Of a stretch of 64,000 nucleotides of DNA, positions 8,633 through 17,452 are shown one piece after another; the first letter of the stretch is position 1, and each line of letters starts with the position of its first letter. The stretch comes from Candidatus Viridilinea mediisalina (GTDB lineage Bacteria > Chloroflexota > Chloroflexia > Chloroflexales > Chloroflexaceae). The DNA is taken from contig NZ_NQWI01000004.1 of NCBI RefSeq assembly GCF_002532535.1, positions 1 to 64,000 on the forward strand, in the 5' to 3' direction. Under the pieces are notes generated by a model, which had not been told where the DNA came from, searched no databases, and worked only from the letters and a program-made list of their open reading frames with translations. The position numbers were made by a program, and so were the translations under genes.

Positions 8633-11422
8633 TCAGCCGGTATTCTTCAAACCCACAGCAATCCCATTGACCGACATGAGCACTGCGGTCTCTAGTTCTT
8701 CTTGGTCGGCTTCGGGGAGGGCGGCGCGCAGGCGCTGCAACGCTTCGATCTGGATGTAGCTTAGTGGGTCTACGTAGGGATTGCGCCACTTGATCGCCCG
8801 TTGCAATGCCGGTTGCGGATCGAGAATCTCGTTGATCTGGGCAACTTGCAGGATCATGTGGACGGTGCGCTCATATTCGGCCCGAATAGTGGCGAAGATA
8901 CGCTCGGCTAGCGCTTGGTCGGGGACAAGATCGGCGTAGCGGCGGGCAATCACGAGGTCGGCTTTGGCAATGATCAGTTGGGCGTTGTCGAGCAGGGTGG
9001 TGAAGAAGGGCCAGCCTTGGTACATCGCTTGCAGCAGCGCCATGTGTTGCGGATCAGCGGCAGCAAAGCGTTCTAGTGCGGTACCAAGCCCATACCAGCC
9101 CGGCAGCGTGTGGCGGCTCTGCATCCAGCTAAAGACCCAAGGGATGGCCCGTAGATCTTCGATGCGGTCGCTCTGGCGCCGGGCTGCTGGGCGCGAGCCG
9201 ATGCGTAGCCGCCCAAACTCAGCGACAGGGGTGGCCGCGCGGAAGTAGGCGAGGAAGCTTGGGGCGTCGTAGATCAAACCCCGGTAGGCTTCCCAACCGA
9301 TCTGGGCCATGCTCTCCATGGCAGCGAGCCACGCCGGTTCGGGCGAGTGGAGCAGTTCGTTGAAGCCAGCCCGCAGTACGGCGTTGATCACCTGTTCGAG
9401 GTGGCGCGCGGCGGTACGCGGTTCGAGGTAGCGGTCGGAGATCATTTCGCCCTGGTCGGTCATTTTGATCTGGCCGCGTAGTGTGCCGGGTGGCTGGGCG
9501 AGGATGGCTTGGCCTGCGGGCCCGCCGCCGCGCCCGACCGCACCGCCGCGCCCGTGGAAGAGGCGCAAACGGACACCGTGGCGATCAGCGATATTGGTCA
9601 GTTCAAACTGGGCGCGGTAGAGCGCCCAATTGGCCGCGACGAAGCCGCCCTCTTTGTTGCTGTCCGAATAGCCCAGCATGATCTCCTGGTTGTGCCCGCG
9701 CAGGCGCAGATGCTCTTGGTAAACTGGCAGTTCCAAAAGGGCAGCAAAGAGTTGCGGCGCATTGGCCAGATCAGCCCCGGTTTCAAAGAGCGGCACCACA
9801 TTGAGGCGGCTAAACTCCCCCGGCTGGTAGAGGCCGACTTCGCGGCAGAGCAGCAGCAGCGCGAGAATATCGCTCACCTGAGCCGTCGCACTGATCACAT
9901 AGGTGTCAATCATTTCAGGATCAAGCTGTTCCAACAATGCCGCAATCATGCGTAAGGTCTGAAGCACCTCAGCCGTCTCGCTGCTATAGGCAGCAAGGCG
10001 CGCCGGAGTGAGTGGACGGGGACTCGTGATCTCAGCAGTCAAGAGTTGCCGTTTCGCCGCTTCGGGCAGATCGGCATACGCCTGCTCGATTCCTGCCATG
10101 CGGAAGATCTCGTCGAGGGCAGCCATATGGCGGTTGCTATGCTGACGAATATCGAGCGTCGCCGTATGTAAACGGAAGATGCCCACAGCCGCCATCACGT
10201 CGCGCAAGATTCCATCGGCCACCAGATGCCCACCGTGAGCCCAAAGGCTCGTGTAGATCAGACGCAGATCGGCCAACAGCTCGGCGCTACGGAAGTAGAC
10301 TGTCGACGGCGGAGTGGGCGGCGGATCAACGCCCCAACGGGGCACCAGCGTGAGCGTATAGGCCAAACTGGCCTTGAGGCGCGCCTGCATCAGTTGCAGC
10401 AACTGGCGGTAGGGTTCACGGGCGTGGTGCGGGCTAATTTCCGCCACGGCATCAGGGAAGAGCGTTTGGTAGTAGGCAATCCGCTCATACACCGCTGGCG
10501 CAATCGAGACCTGGTAGCGCGACTGGCTCAGATCGCTAAAGAGGCGATCCATTTCACCAATCAGATGGCGCAGCATCGAAGCACGCATGCGCCGCGCCGC
10601 ATCCACCGTCACCTCAGCGGTCACATAGGGATTCCCGTCACGGTCGCCTGCCATCCAACTGCCGAAGCGCAGCAGCGGCGGCAGCGCCCAAGGATGTTCG
10701 GGGTAGTAGGTCTGAAGCGCCTGGCCCATCGCCCGATGGATCTGCGGAATCAACTCATAGAGCGTCGTCTGGAAATAGAAGAGGCCATTTTCAACCTCAT
10801 CAACCACCGAAGGCTTATGCAGACGCACATCATCGGTCTGCCAGAGGCCCACAATTTCGCGTTCGATCCGCGTCAGCGCAGCCCCGCGATCTTCGGGCAG
10901 TAGCAGCCGTTCACCCAAGTTCAGCACGAGCAGATCATCAAAGATGCGCCGCAGCTTGAGCAGCGTCGTGCGACGGCGCGACTCGGTGGGGTGGGCGGTA
11001 AAGACCGGCATAATCAGAGCGCCATCAAGCCAACGTTGCAGCACCTCAGCAGGCACCTGAGCGGCGCGCAACTCTGCCAAGGCCGCCGCGATACTCTCGG
11101 CCCGAGGGGCCGGGGCGGCGCGCAGGTCGCGCTCACGTAGCACACGTAGCCGCTCGACCGCCTCGGCAAGATTCACCAAGCCAAAATAGAGCGTAAAAGC
11201 CTTGGTGAGATTGTGCAACTCCTTGACCTTGAGGCTGGCAATCAGGGCTTGCAACGCTTCAGCATGCTGCGGATCACCGCTACTCCGCAACTCACGGGCC
11301 ATCAAACGCACGCGCTCTTCCAGCGCAAAAGCCGATGCGCCGCTCTGGTCGGACATAACCCGGCCCAGAGCTTCGCCCAAGGCACGAATATTGGCAGAGA
11401 TAATGTCGCTTTCGCCGGTCAT
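8633..11422 (-). CDS. ppc: Phosphoenolpyruvate carboxylase
   Basis: Adds bicarbonate to phosphoenolpyruvate to form oxaloacetate, feeding the TCA cycle and carbon fixation. The 929 residues match the bacterial enzyme. Visible catalytic elements are FTAHPTESRRRT with H144, the GDRDGNPYVT segment, the glycine-rich mobile loop GRGGAVGRGGGPAG, and the conserved C-terminal end SVNGIAVGLKNTG that ends the protein exactly as expected. The gene is monocistronic, flanked on both sides by hairpin repeats. No regulatory phosphorylation site is expected in a bacterial form. Confidence 0.97.
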   Translation of the reverse strand: MTGESDIISANIRALGEALGRVMSDQSGASAFALEERVRLMARELRSSGDPQHAEALQALIASLKVKELHNLTKAFTLYFGLVNLAEAVERLRVLRERDLRAAPAPRAESIAAALAELRAAQVPAEVLQRWLDGALIMPVFTAHPTESRRRTTLLKLRRIFDDLLVLNLGERLLLPEDRGAALTRIEREIVGLWQTDDVRLHKPSVVDEVENGLFYFQTTLYELIPQIHRAMGQALQTYYPEHPWALPPLLRFGSWMAGDRDGNPYVTAEVTVDAARRMRASMLRHLIGEMDRLFSDLSQSRYQVSIAPAVYERIAYYQTLFPDAVAEISPHHAREPYRQLLQLMQARLKASLAYTLTLVPRWGVDPPPTPPSTVYFRSAELLADLRLIYTSLWAHGGHLVADGILRDVMAAVGIFRLHTATLDIRQHSNRHMAALDEIFRMAGIEQAYADLPEAAKRQLLTAEITSPRPLTPARLAAYSSETAEVLQTLRMIAALLEQLDPEMIDTYVISATAQVSDILALLLLCREVGLYQPGEFSRLNVVPLFETGADLANAPQLFAALLELPVYQEHLRLRGHNQEIMLGYSDSNKEGGFVAANWALYRAQFELTNIADRHGVRLRLFHGRGGAVGRGGGPAGQAILAQPPGTLRGQIKMTDQGEMISDRYLEPRTAARHLEQVINAVLRAGFNELLHSPEPAWLAAMESMAQIGWEAYRGLIYDAPSFLAYFRAATPVAEFGRLRIGSRPAARRQSDRIEDLRAIPWVFSWMQSRHTLPGWYGLGTALERFAAADPQHMALLQAMYQGWPFFTTLLDNAQLIIAKADLVIARRYADLVPDQALAERIFATIRAEYERTVHMILQVAQINEILDPQPALQRAIKWRNPYVDPLSYIQIEALQRLRAALPEADQEELETAVLMSVNGIAVGLKNTG

Positions 11423-11466
11423 GTGCTACTCCGTAGGGTTTGGGGGTGGCAAAGCCTCCCTCGAGG

Positions 11467-11513
11467 TTTTTTCTTTCGTGTTGGCGGCTTCGCCGCCAAC
11501 ACGAAAGAAAAAA
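11467..11513. terminator. Hairpin with conserved GGCGGC/GCCGCC core, copy 2
   Basis: A perfect 22-bp stem with loop TTC. The arm TTTTTTCTTTCGTGTT gives a T run on one side and an A run on the other, so it could terminate transcription from either direction. It lies 3' of the histidine phosphatase gene and 5' of ppc. Confidence 0.75.
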
Positions 11514-11566
11514 AGAGGGTATGGGGTACAACCCCACCCGCATGAAACATGGGTGTCCCAGAAGTC

Positions 11567-12196
11567 CTACTCACCGCCTTCGGCGACCATCTCTTCGACG
11601 TGGGCGTTATCATTGAGACGCATAAGCCGCCAGCCGTTGCGCCCGTGGCGCAGTTCGGTGATGGAGCCATTGTCGAGCCACATGCGCCCAAAGTTGCCGA
11701 GATCAAGGCCAATGATGTGGCAGAGCAGGGCACGGATCGTACCGCCATGCGACACAGCGGCAATCACCTCATCGGCACGGTGGCGCTCATGGATCAGATT
11801 GAGGGCCACAAGGGCGCGCTCCTGGAGTTGGGCATAGCTCTCGCCGCCAATCCGCACCGTGCGGGCCGGATCACGGCGATACTCAGCCATATGATCAGGA
11901 AAACGGCGATAGAGCTCTTCGGGCGTCAAGCCCTCCCACTGACCCACATCAATCTCACGCAATTGCACCAACGCTTGCGGCGTCAACTTCAGCGTCTGCC
12001 CAATCACCTCAGCCGTCTCCCAGGCACGGGTGACATCACTGCTATAGAGGGCATCTACCGCATAGGCTTCCAGACGGCGGGCGGCACGGCGGGCCTGTTC
12101 ACGGCCACGCTCATTCAACGGGACATTCGCTTGCCCCTGGTATTGTAAGGTCACATTCCACGGCGTCTCACCGTGGCGCACAAGAATCAAGCGCAT
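11567..12196 (-). CDS. Histidine phosphatase family protein (phosphoglycerate mutase-like)
   Basis: About 209 residues with the branch-1 histidine phosphatase signature LVRHGETPWN, in which the first His is the phosphoacceptor. The acid/base region is REIDVGQWEG and the second catalytic His is in VSHGGTIRAL. Substrates in this family range from 2-phosphoglycerate to alpha-ribazole phosphate, phosphoserine and others, so the reaction cannot be assigned. The start is the ATG at 12196, eight bases after GGAGA; the frame continues two codons upstream to a TTG that is less likely. An extended -10 lies about 40 bp upstream. Confidence 0.88.
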   Translation of the reverse strand: MRLILVRHGETPWNVTLQYQGQANVPLNERGREQARRAARRLEAYAVDALYSSDVTRAWETAEVIGQTLKLTPQALVQLREIDVGQWEGLTPEELYRRFPDHMAEYRRDPARTVRIGGESYAQLQERALVALNLIHERHRADEVIAAVSHGGTIRALLCHIIGLDLGNFGRMWLDNGSITELRHGRNGWRLMRLNDNAHVEEMVAEGGE

Positions 12197-12234
12197 GAGC
12201 AAGCTCTCCGGTGTTGGCGGAATCTCCGTGGGTT

Positions 12235-12243
12235 AGTATACCA
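12235..12243 (-). promoter_or_regulatory. Extended -10 of the histidine phosphatase gene
   Basis: On the minus strand the sequence reads TGGTATACT, an extended -10 box about 40 bp before the start codon. The adjacent short-unit array would occupy the -35 region. Confidence 0.45.
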
Positions 12244-12245
12244 CT

Positions 12246-12416
12246 GAAGAACAGAGGAACAAAGGAACAGAGGAACAAAGGAACAAAGGAACAGAAGAAC
12301 AAAGGAACAAAGGAACAGGGCTTACCATCTGTTCTTCTGTTCTTCTGTTCTTCTGTTCTCCTCTTCTGCTGTTCTGCTGTTCCTCTGTTCTTCTGTTCCT
12401 CTGTTCTTCTGTTCTC
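12246..12416. repeat. Bipartite 8-bp array: nine purine units then eleven pyrimidine units
   Basis: Nine consecutive octamers of the type RRGAACA (such as AAGGAACA, GAGGAACA) run from 12246 to 12317. After an 11-bp spacer, eleven octamers of the type CTGTTCTT run from 12329 to 12416. The two arrays are approximate reverse complements and could form a long imperfect hairpin or a triplex-prone purine/pyrimidine tract. The element sits between two divergent promoters, those of the histidine phosphatase gene and fabI. Its architecture is repeated with unrelated units at 55234-55370. Confidence 0.85.
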
Positions 12417-12421
12417 CTCTG

Positions 12422-12430
12422 TGGTAAGAT
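12422..12430 (+). promoter_or_regulatory. Extended -10 of fabI
   Basis: TGGTAAGAT forms an extended -10 box, 36 bp before the fabI start codon and directly abutting the 8-bp array. Confidence 0.4.
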
Positions 12431-12466
12431 AAGCCCCAAAGAGCGTAGGTGTGATGGAGGCGACGT

Positions 12467-13246
12467 ATGGGGCTCATGGCGGGCAAGCAGGGGTTGATCT
12501 TAGGAGTGGCAAACGACCACTCCATTGCGTGGGGCATTGCTCAGGCGTTACATCGTGAAGGGGCACGCATGGGCTTTACCTATGTGGGTGAAGCCCTAGA
12601 GCGCAGGGTGCGTCCGTTGGCGCAGAGTCTCGATGCGGATCTGATTGAGCCGTGTGATGTGACGAGCGATGCTGAGATTGCGGCGCTGATGGAGCGAGCG
12701 CAGGCGGCCTTTGGGCAACTCGACTTCTTGGTACACGCGATTGCGTTTGCCAATAAAGAGGAGTTGCAAGATGCCTATCTGCGTACCTCCCGCGAGGGCT
12801 TCCTGCTGGCCATGGATGTGAGTGTCTATTCGCTCACCGCTCTGCTCAAGGCTGCCGAGCCGATCTTGGCACCTGGGGCTTCAGTTGTGACTCTGAGCTA
12901 CATCGGGGCACAACAGGTGATTCCCAATTATAATGCAATGGGAGTAGCCAAAGCGGCACTTGAAGCGAGTGTACGCTACTTGGCTGCCGACTTGGGGCCG
13001 CGCAATATCCGCGTGAACGCCATTAGTGCTGGCCCCATCCGGACCCTGGCCGCTAGTGGCATCAGTGGCTTCCGGGCGATGCACCGTGGCTTCGCAGACC
13101 ATGCACCGCTGCGCCGCAATGTCACAAGTGCCGATGTAGGCAACACCGCCCTCTGGCTCTGTAGCGATCTCAGTAGTGCCGTAACTGGCGAAATTATCTA
13201 TGTGGATGCTGGTTTCAACATTATGGGCATGAGCTTGCCTGAGTGA
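12467..13246 (+). CDS. fabI: Enoyl-[acyl-carrier-protein] reductase (NADH), FabI
   Basis: Catalyses the last step of each fatty-acid elongation cycle, reducing enoyl-ACP with NADH. It is a short-chain dehydrogenase-fold protein of 259 residues. The FabI-type active site is visible: Y145, Y155 and K162 in SYIGAQQVIPNYNAMGVAK, nearly the same positions as in E. coli FabI. The divergent N-terminal nucleotide loop GVANDHSIAWGIA is the FabI form. GGAGG lies six bases before the ATG; a second in-frame ATG three codons later is less well spaced. A GC-rich hairpin follows the stop. Confidence 0.95.
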   Translation: MGLMAGKQGLILGVANDHSIAWGIAQALHREGARMGFTYVGEALERRVRPLAQSLDADLIEPCDVTSDAEIAALMERAQAAFGQLDFLVHAIAFANKEELQDAYLRTSREGFLLAMDVSVYSLTALLKAAEPILAPGASVVTLSYIGAQQVIPNYNAMGVAKAALEASVRYLAADLGPRNIRVNAISAGPIRTLAASGISGFRAMHRGFADHAPLRRNVTSADVGNTALWLCSDLSSAVTGEIIYVDAGFNIMGMSLPE

Positions 13247-13257
13247 TGGTACCAGCA

Positions 13258-13287
13258 GTGTGGGCAGGATGATGCGCCCACCCACAC
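13258..13287 (+). terminator. Weak GC-rich hairpin after fabI
   Basis: GTGTGGG (13258-13264) can pair with CCCACAC (13281-13287), starting 12 bp after the stop codon. There is no T run, so its role as a terminator is uncertain. Confidence 0.3.
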
Positions 13288-13341
13288 ACCTGTACCGTAA
13301 CGATCGCCGCAAGGCGACACCTTGCCTAACGAGGTCATTCC

Positions 13342-13704
13342 ATGCCAATCTCTGTAGTAGTCGTGGCGAGCGACCCCGATACGCGGACGCGGTTGGCCGC
13401 ACTCATTCCGGCAGACGGCTTCGCCGTCAGCCAGGGCGTCCCCGATCAGCCACCCGCCGAACTGCCAGCCCTCTTCGTCATTGCCCTACCCGGCCTCGCC
13501 ACCCCCGAAGAGCAACTGATTGAGCGCCTACGGGCCGATGATACGACCGCCGCAACCCCGATTGTGATTGCCAGCGCCCTGCCTATGATCGAACTCCAAT
13601 CGGTGCCCTATGCCTCCGATTGGACGATTGCGATTGTTGAAGAACCAGTGCAGGGGCAGATTTTGCAAGATACCATAGCGTTTCTGCTCAACCCTGAGGG
13701 GTGA
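13342..13704 (+). CDS. Receiver-like protein lacking the phosphoacceptor aspartate
   Basis: A 120-residue protein starting MPISVVVVASDPDTRTRLAALI, which resembles the first strand and helix of a response-regulator receiver domain. The strand-3 position that should hold the phosphorylated Asp reads LFVIALPG, and the conserved Lys region reads VEEPVQ. The Thr/Ser-type strand PIVIASAL is retained. I infer a pseudo-receiver that cannot be phosphorylated. The alternative is an unrelated small alpha/beta protein. It has no output domain and no adjacent kinase. Confidence 0.6.
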   Translation: MPISVVVVASDPDTRTRLAALIPADGFAVSQGVPDQPPAELPALFVIALPGLATPEEQLIERLRADDTTAATPIVIASALPMIELQSVPYASDWTIAIVEEPVQGQILQDTIAFLLNPEG

Positions 13705-13863
13705 GAGCGCACGGGCGTGTGGGTGACACAGTGGCAGCGAGATGTTTTGGTTAAGGTGTGGTGGGGAGTGCAAGCCAACGAGGTTGCGCCCACCTCACCC
13801 AAACCTTCTCTGTGTTCTCGGTGCCTCTGTGGTAAATATCTCTATAACCTCTTAGAAGCACGC

Positions 13864-14040
13864 TCACCCCTCCATCCGCTTTTGAGCCATCTTCAGCACA
13901 GCACAACGCTGCTCAGAGGTAGCACAGCGTGGGCAACCACCAACCATGCGCTGCTCGTGCAATTCAATGATGGCATGGGCTGAACTCCAGAAGATCCGAC
14001 GTGCGCCTACCAGATCAAAGAGGCCAGTACGCGCAAACAT
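13864..14040 (-). CDS. Small Cys-containing protein of unknown function
   Basis: A 58-residue open frame starting MFARTGLFDLVGARRIFWSS and ending with KMAQKRMEG. It contains GGCPRCATSEQRCAV, a CxxC plus a third Cys that could bind a metal. The frame occupies most of an otherwise empty 360-bp gap and is divergent from the secreted propeller gene 25 bp away. There is no clear ribosome-binding site and I do not recognise the family. It is reported because its composition is protein-like rather than random. Confidence 0.4.
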   Translation of the reverse strand: MFARTGLFDLVGARRIFWSSAHAIIELHEQRMVGGCPRCATSEQRCAVLKMAQKRMEG

Positions 14041-14065
14041 CGAGAGTACGTGAAAAGGTTCTGTT

Positions 14066-15904
14066 ATGATGCGCCGCTTATTCCCTCTGCTCTTGCTCGT
14101 TGCTTTGCTGCTGTTTAGCCTCCCGGCTCAGGCGGCACCCTTCGATGGGCGCGGGCGTATGTTTGCCGACCCCGCGTTCTATGCTGTCTGGGAGCGCACC
14201 GATCATCCCCAGGTGCAGTCCGGGCGCAGTTTCTTCTGGGGGCCTCAGCCATGGCTCGCTAATGCTGAGGTGATGTTCCAAGGCCAGCATGGGTTGCGTA
14301 CTGTCCAGTATTTCGATAAGGCCCGTATGGAGATCAATGATACCGCTTCGCGTGATTATCACGGCGGGGTCACCAATGGCCTCCTGGTAGTTGAGATGGT
14401 CTCTGGCGATCTACGTCTCGGCATGGAGTGGTTCGATACCGAACGGCGCCAGCCCGCCACAGTGCCGGTCGCGGGTGATCCGGGTTACCTCAATCCCGAA
14501 GCACCAACCTACGCATCCTTTGCAGCAGTCAGTACCATCCGCGAGAATGACTATCGTGATGCGCCCCGCTTAGACCAGCCGGTGATTACCGCCATTGACC
14601 GCCAGGGTCGCTTGACGCTGCGTGATGATCTGGGCGCTGCCTATCCCCAGACGGCGATTCGGGCCTATGATGAGACGACTGGCCATAATGTTGCGGGGGT
14701 CTTCGTTGATTTTATGGCGCAACACGGTGCCTATATGGAGGGGGGGCGCGTGCGCCACGGGACAATCATTGATCCCGTTTTTACGATGGGCCATCCGATC
14801 AGCGATCCCTATTGGATGCGTGCCAAAATTGGGGGCGTGGATCACGATGTGTTGGTGCAACTCTTCCAGCGCCGCGTTTTGACCTATGTGCCCACCAATC
14901 CGCTCGGCTATCAGGTGGAGATGGGCAATGTTGGGCAGCACTATTTCCAGTGGCGCTACCCCCATCTGGGTCGCCCTTGGGAACACGATGGGCCGCCAGT
15001 GATGCCGATTGTGGCGGCGAGCACCGCTTTCGATACGCCCCATTTTGAGGTGGTGCGCCTTGATGCGCGCCGCCCCGCTGCCTTGACAAGCGGCTCGGTT
15101 GAGAGTGTGCCCTTCTCCTATCGCCATAGCTACGATTACGGGCGGCGCTGTGTGCTGCTCGATTCGCGCCGGGGCGATGGGGTGCATCGCCAGATTTACC
15201 AGCAGCCGCTGGCTGGCAGCGAGGGCTGTCCGCCCCGCCGCATCACCTTCAGCGATGGAACCCCGCCCCCTGAAGGCGAGCAGAGTGGCTACCTGCCGCG
15301 TGGCAGCGCCAACGACTACAATCCAAGTATGTCGCCCGATGGCACGCGGATTGTCTTTGTCTCGGATCGCGCCGGGCCGCCCCAACTCTACATTGTGCGC
15401 GCCGATGGCGGTGGAACCCCAACCCTGCTCTTTGGCGATGGCTGTCTGCAACAGTACCCCAGTTGGAGCCCCGATGGGCGCAGCCTCGTCTGGGAGCGCC
15501 AATGCCCCGGTGAACCCTTCCGCATTATGCGTGGCGATCTGGCCTATACTGGTGATGGCAATCTGATTGGGGCTACGTTGGTCAATGTCAGCCCGCTGAC
15601 TGGCCTTGATGCCGATAACCGCTACCCGCGCATGAGTCCCAATGGCATGGAGATTGCCTTTACCTCCTACCGCGATGGCAATGGCGAAATTTACCTCATG
15701 GATCGCAATGGCCAGAATGTGCGCCGCCTCACCAACCATCCGGCTGAAGACGAAGCGCCCAGTTGGATGGTTGATGGTGAGCGTATCGTCTTTGCCAGTA
15801 ACCGCGAAGGTAGCTACCAGATCCATATGCTCGACCCAGTCACCCTGGAGGTCTATGCGATGATGATGCGTGGCGAAAGCCGTTGGCCCTTGGCGGGGTG
15901 GTAA
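14066..15904 (+). CDS. Secreted TolB-like beta-propeller protein with Chloroflexota N-terminal module
   Basis: 612 residues with a signal peptide (MMRRLFPLLLLVALLLFSLP, cleaved after AQA). Residues about 30-320 form a module with TVQYFDKARME, VFVDFMAQ, GHPISDPYWMRAKIGG and LFQRRVLTYVP. Related pieces occur in the L,D-transpeptidase at 57348. The C-terminal part has WD40-like TolB propeller repeats such as NPSMSPDGTRIVFVSDR, YPSWSPDGRSLVWE, YPRMSPNGMEIAFTS and APSWMVDGERIVFAS. It probably binds a ligand or protein at the cell surface. No enzyme signature was seen. A purine-rich array follows the stop. Confidence 0.8.
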   Translation: MMRRLFPLLLLVALLLFSLPAQAAPFDGRGRMFADPAFYAVWERTDHPQVQSGRSFFWGPQPWLANAEVMFQGQHGLRTVQYFDKARMEINDTASRDYHGGVTNGLLVVEMVSGDLRLGMEWFDTERRQPATVPVAGDPGYLNPEAPTYASFAAVSTIRENDYRDAPRLDQPVITAIDRQGRLTLRDDLGAAYPQTAIRAYDETTGHNVAGVFVDFMAQHGAYMEGGRVRHGTIIDPVFTMGHPISDPYWMRAKIGGVDHDVLVQLFQRRVLTYVPTNPLGYQVEMGNVGQHYFQWRYPHLGRPWEHDGPPVMPIVAASTAFDTPHFEVVRLDARRPAALTSGSVESVPFSYRHSYDYGRRCVLLDSRRGDGVHRQIYQQPLAGSEGCPPRRITFSDGTPPPEGEQSGYLPRGSANDYNPSMSPDGTRIVFVSDRAGPPQLYIVRADGGGTPTLLFGDGCLQQYPSWSPDGRSLVWERQCPGEPFRIMRGDLAYTGDGNLIGATLVNVSPLTGLDADNRYPRMSPNGMEIAFTSYRDGNGEIYLMDRNGQNVRRLTNHPAEDEAPSWMVDGERIVFASNREGSYQIHMLDPVTLEVYAMMMRGESRWPLAGW

Positions 15905-15907
15905 GGG

Positions 15908-15995
15908 CAGAACAGAGAACAGAGGGAACAGAGAACAGAGGGAACAGAGAACAGAGGGCAGAGGGAACAGAGAACAGAGAACAGAGAACAGAGAG
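15908..15995. repeat. Purine-rich short-unit array
   Basis: Tandem GAACAGAG/GGAACAGA units of 7-9 bp run between the propeller gene and cobB, related in sequence to the arrays at 3796 and 12246. Downstream, a TTGTCACTTCTCACTTGTCAC pattern (about 16016-16040) looks like a second, unrelated short-unit array. Confidence 0.7.
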
Positions 15996-16048
15996 CGGCA
16001 TGGCATGCTCGTCACTTGTCACTTCTCACTTGTCACTGGTACACATTC

Positions 16049-17440
16049 ATGATCACACTGCCACGCTTGTTACTCGCTGCACCAATGAGCGGCAGCGGCA
16101 AAACAACGATCACTGCCGGGCTGCTTGCGGCTCTGCGGGCGCGCGGGCTTCAGGTGGCCCCCTTTAAGTGTGGGCCGGATTACATTGATCCAAGCTACCA
16201 TGCGCTGGCCGCCGAGCGCCCCTGCCACAACCTTGATGCTTGGTTGGTGCCGCCGAGCGAGCTTGCAGGCATTATGGCGCGCCGCGCTGCCGACGCTGAT
16301 CTGGCGCTCATCGAGGGCGTAATGGGCCTCTTCGATGGCGTCGCAGGCTATGATGATCTCGCGAGTAGCGCCCATATCGCCCGCCTCACTGCAACCCCAG
16401 TGGTCGTTGTGCTCGACATCCGCTCGATGGCGCGTACCGCCGCCGCACTGGTGGCGGGCCTGCGCGATTTTGATCCGCGCCTCAATCTGGTTGGCGTGAT
16501 TATCAATCGCGCCGGTAGCCCACGCCACGCCCGAATGGTGCAAGAGGCGATTGAGACCAGTGCGGGCGTGCCGGTCTTGGGCAGTTTTCTACGTGATGAA
16601 GCGATTACGCTGCCCGAACGCCATTTGGGCCTCGTGCCCACTGCCGAAGCGGGCCATTGGCAGGCTTGGATGCACGACATGCGGGCGCGTATTGAGGCCA
16701 ACCTCGATCTCGACCGGCTCCTCCAATTGGCCGCCCAAGCGCCGCCCCTCGCGCCAATGCCGAGCCCCACGCGCCCCGCTGCGACCCTAGAACACCCCAA
16801 AGCGACCGCCGCGCCCAGCATTGCCATTGCCCGCGATGCCGCCTTTAGCTTCCTCTACGAAGAGAACCTCGATCTGCTGCGGGCAGCAGGGGCCCAACTG
16901 CGCTTCTTCAGCCCCCTGCACGACACGGCGCTGCCCGCAGGCAGCGGGGCGCTCTACCTGGGCGGCGGCTTCCCCGAACTCTACGCAGCCCAACTAAGCG
17001 CCAATACACCGCTGCTTGACGCCATCCGCACTGCGGCAGCCCAAGGCATGCCCATCTATGCCGAATGTGGCGGCCTTATGTACCTCACCGAAGCGGTGGT
17101 TGATCAGCAGGGCCAAAGCTACCCCATGCTCGGCCTGTTGGCCGGACGCTCAATCATGACCCCCCGGCTCACGTTGGGCTACCGCACGGTGAGCGCCGTA
17201 AGCGACAACTGGCTCTGGCGGGCGGGCGAGAGCGTGCGTGGCCACGAGTTCCACTACTCCACATGGGAAGCGCGTCCCCCCGAACTAGCGCCACTCTACA
17301 CCTGCCACCCTGATCGTATGCGCCCGCAGGCCAGCCCCGAAGGTGTCTGCCAGGATAACATCCTAGCATCCTACGTCCACATCCACTGGCTGGCCTACCC
17401 GCAGTTGGCCGAGCGCTTCGTGGCTGCTGCGCTTGACTAA
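16049..17440 (+). CDS. cobB: Cobyrinic acid a,c-diamide synthase
   Basis: ATP- and glutamine-dependent amidation of carboxylates a and c of cobyrinic acid (CobB/CbiA) in cobalamin synthesis. The N-terminal dethiobiotin-synthetase-like domain has the P-loop APMSGSGKTT (12-20), and the conserved CGPDYIDPSYH and HNLDAW segments bind substrate. The C-terminal type-1 glutaminase domain has nucleophile C340 in YAECGGLMYL and GHEFHYSTWE plus a SYVHIHWLAYP His. The frame stays open to 16016, but the P-loop strand starts properly at the ATG at 16049. No other cobalamin gene is adjacent. Cobalamin is needed, for example, by radical enzymes of bacteriochlorophyll synthesis; that link is inference. Confidence 0.92.
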   Translation: MITLPRLLLAAPMSGSGKTTITAGLLAALRARGLQVAPFKCGPDYIDPSYHALAAERPCHNLDAWLVPPSELAGIMARRAADADLALIEGVMGLFDGVAGYDDLASSAHIARLTATPVVVVLDIRSMARTAAALVAGLRDFDPRLNLVGVIINRAGSPRHARMVQEAIETSAGVPVLGSFLRDEAITLPERHLGLVPTAEAGHWQAWMHDMRARIEANLDLDRLLQLAAQAPPLAPMPSPTRPAATLEHPKATAAPSIAIARDAAFSFLYEENLDLLRAAGAQLRFFSPLHDTALPAGSGALYLGGGFPELYAAQLSANTPLLDAIRTAAAQGMPIYAECGGLMYLTEAVVDQQGQSYPMLGLLAGRSIMTPRLTLGYRTVSAVSDNWLWRAGESVRGHEFHYSTWEARPPELAPLYTCHPDRMRPQASPEGVCQDNILASYVHIHWLAYPQLAERFVAAALD

Positions 17441-17452
17441 GGTTGTGTCAAC

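Noticed and set aside
12246-12416. CRISPR array
   Set aside because: Direct 8-bp units without spacers, no cas genes nearby; these are microsatellite-like arrays.
14570-16015. 481-codon minus-strand open frame opposite the secreted propeller gene
   Set aside because: Antisense shadow in GC-rich codons; its first residues translate the purine-rich repeat array and no motif is present.
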